In this document: piece by piece, positions 55,840-64,000 of the stretch
How the letters are laid out: every line of letters starts with the position of its first letter
Position numbering within the stretch: position 1 is the first letter of the stretch
Source of the DNA: Straminergon stramineum
Lineage: Eukaryota; Streptophyta; Bryopsida; Hypnales; Calliergonaceae
DNA length: 64,000 nt
Assembly: GCA_963920665.1 (NCBI GenBank)
Contig: OY987269.1
Coordinates: 22,384,501 to 22,448,500 of the forward strand
Direction: 5' to 3'
Position numbers and translations under genes: made by a program
Notes under the pieces: generated by a model
Seen by the model: the letters and a program-made list of their open reading frames with translations, nothing else
Told to the model about the DNA's origin: nothing
Databases searched by the model: none

Positions 55840-58451
55840 CACTACAAGAAAATAGGGGTATAAATGACTATAAACAAATGACTACATGTTTGGTTTCACT
55901 AAAAAAGGACTACAAATTCCGTAATTGCACCAAAGTCTTGCTATCCACAATGTCCAAGTCATTTTGAAGTCATTGATCATGACTAGCAGATGAAGTCTTG
56001 ATGGAGTGTAATGTGAATTGCAGACATTTGTTCAATCTTTTGAAATGGCATCAACAAGACTATGAGAAAAGTGGGGTATCCTATGCGGACACCGAAGTCA
56101 GCAACGACAACTGGGTTGTCATTCACTATGACTACCAACGACTGTTTCACGACTTCAGAATGACTTCAAGTTTGAAGGAGGCCTCCTTGTGTTTTTTGGA
56201 AGAAAGTGCAGGCAGGGCACAACGTTGCCTAGGACAACATTTATGAAGGTGCACTGGGATGCAACTGCAGTATGACTACTGTATGACTCCAACACAACTG
56301 CTTCATCTGCTTTTTAGCAGGCTGCGACTTTCTGTACAACTTAAAGACAAGTAGGGCAGTTTATTGACGTGGACTTCAGTCACTCTTCGATGATTACAAG
56401 GTGACTACCAGGGCAGCAAAAAGGCATGCCAAACTGTTAGGCTGTGCAAGTGCGTATCACTTGGCATCACTGCGGTCTCATTCTACAATCCCTTGAACAC
56501 ACCATGTGGCTCTATAAGAATTTGATTTTTAGGCCAAACTCTTCTTGCACCGGCAAGAGCAGATACTCTTTGTGGGTCAAAGTGCACACAACATATGACT
56601 ATATAGCATATATCTACTTCTTTTCTTCTCTTAGTGCTCTACAAATAGAAGATTTTTTGGTGTTATGACACATTTATTTCGCACTATGCCGAAAGCAAAT
56701 ACCAACTCTATGTTGAAATGACTACTTCAATGTCCTTTGAGGTTAGATGGCACAAGCACTACGCCTCTACAATATCACTGTTGAATGACTGACTACAACT
56801 TGAGGTGGAATCTTCAGGCTAAATACTCCTAAGCAACTATTATATAAAAAATGACAACCTTCTAATATGCTTTCTAACTATGTTGTTCACATTTAACCTC
56901 CTTGGGATCAAACCAACTCGTTAGTGAACCAAGTCAAAAGATGCCAAGCAACTACAATAGCACATACATATGTTGTTGTAGTCTATTGACATCTTTTTCT
57001 TTGAAATCATGCATTGTCGGTGGCTAGCCTTTTCATTTGTTGGTGTATATTGTCTTTGTCCTCAGGGTCCCTTTCTATGATTTATTTAAACTCCTATTGA
57101 TATGCCAATGATGACTTCTAGAAACTTGCACCATTGTCATTACACTACTTTTGAATACTTCATATGATTGACATTTGAATTACTAGGGTCCCAACAAACA
57201 TACACTAAAGCATTTAGATGGAGTCAACAATAGTTATTGAGTCCCATTTCTCCTTTACACAGATGACAACATCACAATTCCCGTGCCAATGTAGAATGAC
57301 TTCTTGTGACTACCAAATGATTGCTCATAAGTCTTGGACTATTGTGTATGTACTCTACTACTACTTTAGCGCCTGGTACACTTTGATTCATTATGCAATT
57401 TGCAAACATCTTGTATAGTCATTATCACACTTTCCTTGTATGAAGTGAGGAGACCTAGGACAACTACATACTTCCTTATTTTAGGGAAGTTGAATAGATG
57501 ACCCTAGTACTCATCATGTTCCAATCCATTCTAATCCCATTAGCAAATTTGTCTATAACTTTTGATTTGAGGCACAAAATCTAAAAAAGATTTTTGGAGA
57601 TGAATGTAAAATTGATTTTCCAACTTTTATTAGTACAAAGTTTTTTGAAAAAAGCTTATCTACTATGTCTCAATGAGGTCTAAAATTTTACTTCTAACAC
57701 AATTCTTGCGTTTAACACATCCCGCATGGTTTGTCTTGCCTCATACTATCCTGATTCTATAAGTGGCTTGTCATTTTACCTCTTCATACTCACACACTCA
57801 TTGGTTTTGGAAGCCATTCAACTCATATGCAAAATATGATCTATTGTGTATGAGATATGGAGTATTATATATGATGCATTGTGTATGGCAAATTGTTTAT
57901 GGTGTATCATTGTGGAAGTTTGAATGTACTCATATGTGCCTCCAAAATGACTACTCTCTTTTGGAATTGTCATTAAAGTCTTTCTCGTACACATCACCAT
58001 GAATTGAAAATGATAAGAAAATGACTTTTGACGTCCTTGGAGAGAAACTTGAACCCTAAATCCATGCCACTTGAGAATGACTTCATAATGACTTGAACAT
58101 GACTCTAACATGGATGTCCACATCAACAACACTTGGACTGCATCACAACTATAGAATGACTACATAATTGGCTGACATGGATGTCCACGTCAACAAAAAA
58201 TCTTTTGAAAATGGGTAGCTGCCTAACCTTTCCCAAAAATTTGCTTGTCCATGTCATCAACCACATAGACCCTCTCATCCATTCTTCATCCAAGGATGAA
58301 ATGGATGGTGATAATAGAATTTCACTCATTTAAAGAATTACTTGTCCGTTATGACTTCAAGGCCCCTTGTCATTCCGAAGTCAAATTTGTCCGGAATGAC
58401 TTCTTAGCAATCATTCTTTATAGTCATTTATACCCCCCTTTTCTTGTAGTG
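55840..58451. mobile_element. Non-autonomous CACTA transposon, 2.6 kb
   Basis: The left end reads CACTACAAGAAAATAGGGGT followed by ATAAATGACTATAAA. The right end is the complement of CACTACAAGAAAAGGGGGGT followed by ATAAATGACTATAAA, giving an inverted terminal repeat of about 35 bp with few mismatches. TTT flanks both sides (55837-55839 and 58452-58454), the 3 bp duplication typical of En/Spm elements. ATGACTAC/ATGACTTC motifs recur in both terminal thirds as subterminal repeats. No transposase domain is seen in any frame. Part of the interior (57550-57745) matches the dispersed repeat at 36800-37080. Confidence 0.92.
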
Positions 58452-58454
58452 TTT

Positions 58455-61400
58455 CAACAAGATGAAATTAAGATATCCATGAGAAGTTGTTTTCCAACAC
58501 ACATTATATCTAGTGGTTCTATTTGGTCTATTGTTTGGTTAGACACTTTGTGTATTAGAAGGATACATTGCTAGATGTCCAAATTTATATAAGTCACATA
58601 CTTTCTCTGACCTCTTATAAAGGCATATATCATTTGGATACTATAAATAAAAAATTCCATTTCTTGTAGCTACAAGATGAAAGTGCTTTAAGGGAAGCAA
58701 CCCATTTCTAACCACTTAAGTAGTTACACCTATCTGGAGGGCAAGTTTCTTTGAGGGGGAAATTTTCTAGTGTGCAGAAATAGAGGCAAGAAGATTTCCA
58801 TAATTTTCCAGATTTTTTATTTTGCAAAATATAATTACTAAGAAATTTTGAGCGGAAGATTCCATTCCTCCTACTCTAGTCATGTAGACCTTCATGTTTT
58901 CGACAAGGGCTGGTTGCAAAATCCACCCAAGAATTGAAAGTGTTGTAAATCAATTACAATGTACTGCAACTGCATGAGGAATTGTGATGTAATGAATCAC
59001 TGTCACCTCCTCTTGTGCAGAAAGAAAACAGTCTATACTACCCAAAAGGGCCAGTAATCAAGAATGGATTGCCTCTCTTATTGTAGAATGAATTTATTTC
59101 AAAAATTATTTCTATTAAAATAAATCACCTAAGGAACGTAAGTTTGAACACTAGGAGGTAGGTTTTAAATCAAAACGGAATCTAAAATTATAACACCTAA
59201 AAGATCCGATTGCAAGATTGTTGAATTACAAATTTCATACATCATCTTAATAACCATAGTTTTAGGACCACTTATCTATAATCCAATTGCCACTCTTTTG
59301 TTTATTCTCTTCTTTGATTGGACTCCACGTTTTGCATTTCTTCCTTCTTTACTCCAATTTCTCCTTTATTTATTTTCTTCATTTCTTTCTCTTGGTTTTA
59401 ATATCTTAGTTTGGAATTGTCCATCTTTTGACGATAGATACATCTTTTTATCTTTTCTTTTCGCTCCTCTTTGTTCATTTTATTTTTATGTCTTTGATTT
59501 TTTTTTAAATTTTTTTTTATATTTATTTTTCCTTAATTTTATATAATTATCTCCAATTGTTATAATTCAATCATCATATTAATTTATTTTCTCATTCACT
59601 TCACAGTACTGTTTTTCCAATTGTTTCTTCTAATTGCAATCCAGTTATAATCTTCCCCAATTGCTCTTCACAGTATTCATTCCAATCTATTTTCCCTATT
59701 GGTAATCCTTACTCACTTACATAGTCACCATTAATCACTCACATGATTTATTCTAATCGATTTCCTCTTCACTGAAACTCCCAAATTCCTTATTACACAA
59801 ATTTACGATTGGTTTGATACTCACAATTACTCAATACACTCATCAAATCAGTCATAATTTGATATCCCATTGGCACATTCACAAAATTCCTTACTTTGTC
59901 TTAATTAACCCAAGTTCAATCATAAACTTAACACTCCATAATTCCTTCAATTTATCACAAATTCCATTATCACTTCTCTTTCAATTGTTTACTCCCAATC
60001 AGTACTCAAAATTCACCAATTGAACATACACGCATCAATCACATACACAACCACAGCACAAACTCACAATTGCAAACATTCACTATATTCATCAAATCCA
60101 AAACAAACACAAAAACAATCAATTGTTTTACTTCCAATTCGTGGAAGGAATCCCTGCTTCTCTCGAGGTCAACTAAACTCCCAATCAGTAAACAAAGGCA
60201 TGTAAGCCTAACCTCCCAACCAGAATAACGACCAATTGTCAACTGAAAACTCCAAAAATGCCGGTTCATTTGAATTCCCATCCCAATCGGTAACTACCAC
60301 TAATAAGCACCTAAATTACCTTACCAATTGACTAAATGAGCAACTACACAAAAAAAATCAGCAATTGGCTAAAATTGAGATTAGAATTTAGACTACACTT
60401 ACTAAGTGAGGTTTTCTTATTACAATGTGCAATGTTTTGCAAGCTTTTGCATACCATATTCCTTATAGAGTAGACTTACACAACAACCATCAATATACTT
60501 CATCACATTCATGATCTTCTATTAACAATTTACTAATATTCTATGGATGTATTCTTCCTCATGATCCATTGAATTCTTAAGATGAAGGCTATGATATTAA
60601 ATGTTGTGAAAATGTTTGAGTGTGAATGTATGATGTGCAGATGATGGATAGCTAGTTGACATATGCCCTATGCTCTCGTCAAAAACAACACTAAAGATGC
60701 AATGAAGGCAAGCATATGTCTATCAATCTCAATGCAATCACCTTTACTTGTTGTGAGCTTATGTCGTATTTTCATTGTTCCTTTGCCTCCCGGTTGCAAT
60801 TTTCTTTCTCTGTGTCGTTTTAGGAGTGGTATTAGCCATGCTTACTATGTTCACATGTCTAGGTGTTTAGATATCAGAAAGAAACCAAAGTATAGTGCAA
60901 TGTTCATTGCCTTATGATTCAAAAGGTAATATTGAATATACCTCTTTTATGTGGAAGTTTGTATTCAAACACAAAAGTTACCTTTCTACATGTTCTTGCT
61001 AAAACAATTTAGTTCAAGCTCAATGGTATACAACCTATTGAGCACTTAAATCCTTGCTAGGAAGATGGGTCTAGTACAAAGTGATTACGGTGGGTGACTA
61101 ATTATCAGTATAATTGATGTTAGCAATGTTCATTATGGATGTGATTAGGCTGGAGCATAAATTGAAGATCCAAACTTTATTGCATTCAATAGATAGAAGG
61201 TCAAGGTGTGGCTTTGAATTGTTTGGAGTTCAAAATGGTCTCTAATCTTTGCAAATGTGTACAAGAATTTGACTTACTCTTTAGAAATCTCACAATCCAC
61301 TACTATTGTTCTTAACAACGCATTTATCACTTTGAAAAATATCTCATTAGCAAGGTTTTTTATTCTTTGAGCTCTTCCAAGGGCTGAGGTAACAACAACA

Positions 61401-63424
61401 AGGTACACTGCTTTAGCATTTTTAGGACCAAATGTCGTACATGTGTCACATCTCTTCCATGGTATCTATAATCGTATCTGAATTTGTATGTGGTGCTTTT
61501 AGATGAAACTCTCAAATATGAAGGTCGACATGCAATAATGGATGGAGCTTCATGCCTTTGGATAATAATTCTAGGTTTAGAAGGTTAGATGATGAAATTT
61601 GTAGGATCTGTGGCTTTTAATTTGGCAGAGACAAGAACAAGGAGTTTTCAATTCAGTTGGGTTGGTGTCAACAACACAACCTCTCATTTTCTGGGTTTTA
61701 GGTGAAGTCTTGTGAGATGTTGTCTTAGTAAACTTTAGGAAGTAACTGTGGGAGTGTCGGTTGGGAAAAATAATCATGATTATTTCTATCATTATCATCA
61801 CAAAATAATTAATTTACTCATGATTGTCACAAATTTACAATAATTGAGTATTGTGTACTTTTACACCATGATGCTCTAAATTCTCCAAAGTACATCTTGT
61901 CACTTATAACTCATCAGATTAGCAAATTTTTTTATAGTTGTGACCATTAGACCCCCATTTAGCATTCCAAATTACAAATATTATGCCTATTTGTAGTCTA
62001 GGTGTCTATCACAAATGTACTTTACTACTCTTTGACTATTAGTGCAATGAATGCATGTATGTATTGCATTTGTGAAGTAGGAATATATTTGAATGGAACT
62101 AGAGAATTTTTGTTATATCTTTCATTTTGTATATTTGTAGGCAGGTGTCTAGGGAGATCACTTAGTGAATCCATAACAAACCACATGTATTAAAGTGATT
62201 TTTTAACACCCTATATACTTTTTAATGAATAATAATATCAACCTATAACTTTGAGCTTTGTTTAATAAAGAATGTAGGTTTCTATTGCCAAAAAATTTCA
62301 ACTCAAATAACATATGAAATGATTTCTAGAATAGGTTGAATAATGAACTAAAATGGCATGTTTTTTAACTCAAATATTTATAGAGAATACATTTTAGATG
62401 AGTAGATGACCATTGCATCATTATTTAAGAAAAATGAACTTTCAATAGGATATTATATTTATCAATTTTTGTTCATTTTTTAGACAATTTTTTCTAATAT
62501 AAAATAGGGGTGTGAAAGTTATTTTTAGCTCTACAATGTATCTTTTTACTTCAAAAATTTGTACTAATTCTAATTATCAAAGAAAAATACCAATAATTCA
62601 CAACATAAACTTTCAAAGTAGAAAAATCTAGTTATGTTTTTTTCCTTTCCTTTTAATTTAAATTTTAGAATATAATATAGGGGGTCTAAAATTTTAACAC
62701 ATGTAGTTTCTAATGGATACTCTATGTGATCTCCTTGAGGGCAAGTGGAGGGGGGATGCATGGATCATATTTTTCCAAGATACAAATGGTTTGCTTTTCA
62801 ATGTACGCGATGGTTAACTTGGTTTGGTCTTTCAACTTCTATATTTTCAACTCTTGTTATATTTCTAGTTGTGTACAATCAAATGATTTATAAGATGCTA
62901 ATGGTCATGAACTAGTCGTAAATAATCCTTCTAAACTTGCAAAGCATTCTAATAAGGTCAAAGAACTATGTAGTGCCATATTGTTGAATGATCCTCTAAA
63001 AGAAATTGCCTCTAGATACCTACATAAACTGTGATATCTATATTAGCTATGGAAAATACTTGAATTATATAATCTTGTTATATAGCTAGAAACTAAAAAT
63101 AATTTCTCTAATATTTGATATTGTCAAGCTATTATATTATATAGTGAAATGAAGGATACTCCTTGTACATTTGTTGTTGAAAACAACATTATATATTGTA
63201 AAAGATAGGCAAATTATAGACCAATGCCAAAAATACTATTAGGACAACATGGTAAGGGCTAAACATTCCGACCTAAATTTGTTAGAGAAATATATATGAG
63301 GATTAATATGCTAATAGGAATTTTACTAATAAGTCTATAGAAGGGTGCAAAAATATATCTAAACAAACTAGTTCTAATTTAGAAGCAAGTATGTCTAAAA
63401 GTAAACCAATAGGTTTGTTTGTGT
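58455..63424. other. Intergenic DNA with a pyrimidine-rich block (59290-60300)
   Basis: From about 59290 the plus strand is T/C-rich, then C/A-rich with frequent CAATTG and CCAAT(T/C) words to about 60300. The rest is AT-rich. The open frames (59298-59546, 60663-60917 and others) show no domain. Around 62930-63060 a reading (KVKELCSAILLNDPLKEIA) has a faint retroelement-gag look but is full of stops. No gene is called. Confidence 0.45.
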
Positions 63425-63905
63425 ACAATGTGTTTTGGAAGAGAGTTTTATTCAGCTAGTGGATGAGATTCCATTCATAGAGAACAAACTCCCTTGGCAC
63501 TGCCTGGGGTGCCTTTTGCAATGGGACTTTTACCTACTTGGGACACATCTAGCTTAGGCCTTTTGTTCGTGTAGTTGTTAGTTGTTGACAACTAATGGGG
63601 TAGCTTATGGTAAGATTTTTTTCAAATATTAATTTTTTTTGTAGGTATAAGCGTTTAACTTTTTCAACCTGTTTTATATAGATCTAATGAGCTACACGAC
63701 GAATCCACCATGGTCTCTTTGTGCACATCTTGTGTTGGAGGAGAGTTTTGTTTAGCTAGTGGATGAGATTCCATTTGAATGAAGGTTGGTAGAGAACAAA
63801 CTCCCTTGGCATTGCCTTCTGATGTGGGACTTTAGCTTGCTTGGGACACTTCTAGCTTAGGCCTTCTACTCATACAACCATTGTTGTTAGTAGCTCTTGG
63901 GATAG
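63425..63905 (+). repeat. Two-copy direct repeat, ~297 bp apart
   Basis: GAGAGTTTTATTCAGCTAGT at 63439 recurs as GAGAGTTTTGTTTAGCTAGT at 63740. GGATGAGATTCCATT, AGAGAACAAACTCCCTTGGC, TTGGGACAC.TCTAGCTTAG and GTTAGT follow in both. The copies cover about 63425-63610 and 63722-63905. Confidence 0.8.
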
Positions 63906-64000
63906 TGATACCTCTGGTTTTTCTAGAGTTGGGCTTCAAACTAAATACTACTTGTTCACTAAATCAGAATTAGAGTGAATGAGGTAATAGGGTAACTACA

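Noticed and set aside
62840..63420. Possible copia gag fragment
   Set aside because: The resemblance is faint and stops are frequent; no LTR or other domain supports it.

Overview
The window is nuclear DNA of a land plant. It is AT-rich and repeat-laden, with five intron-containing genes of clear plant type spread over 64 kb. The gene families are a UspA-fused receptor-like cytoplasmic kinase, a plant-type 3-methyladenine DNA glycosylase, thiamin pyrophosphokinase and AP-1 sigma, plus a membrane protein resembling bacterial HdeD. The HdeD-like gene hints at a non-seed plant such as a bryophyte, but the species cannot be fixed from this sequence.

Layout. 1-3.2 kb: AT-rich DNA with one TTAACCCTT-ended MITE and a 2x ~220 bp tandem duplication. 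4.7-10.6 kb (+): an 11-exon gene for a 918-residue UspA/RLCK fusion. 11.3-15.6 kb (-): a 7-exon gene for a 301-residue MAG-type glycosylase, tail-to-tail with the kinase gene; its 5' flank is a ~250 bp unit present three times. 16.4-28 kb: gene-poor DNA holding a large inverted repeat (19.05-22.88 kb) that is interrupted by a 200-N gap with a probably artefactual duplication, and a perfect 172 bp palindrome with CACTA-type ends. 28.5-31.5 kb (+): a 3-coding-exon gene for a 230-residue HdeD-like protein with a C-rich promoter and TATA box. 31.5-39 kb: repeats, three more MITE copies, and a 1.1 kb non-autonomous CACTA element with its target-site duplication. 41.1-43.7 kb (+): thiamin pyrophosphokinase (6 exons, 311 aa), tail-to-tail with AP-1 sigma (44.5-47.2 kb, -; 7 exons, 161 aa). 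47.5-48.1 kb: two abutting MITEs. 50.37-54.30 kb: a decayed Ty1/copia element with both LTRs, a primer-binding site and a broken pol, but lacking gag. 55.84-58.45 kb: a 2.6 kb non-autonomous CACTA element with a TTT duplication. 58.5-64 kb: AT-rich DNA with a strand-biased block and a ~297 bp tandem duplication at the end.

The five genes are not an operon and do not form an evident pathway. They are housekeeping or signalling genes (stress-linked kinase signalling, base-excision DNA repair, thiamin cofactor synthesis, clathrin-vesicle sorting, a membrane protein) lying in repeat-rich DNA. Exon structures were built by hand from splice signals, reading phase and family homology recalled from knowledge. 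All five close in frame without stops. A recurring feature is a diverged local tandem duplication of roughly 220-290 bp in the 5' flank, leader or an intron of every gene.
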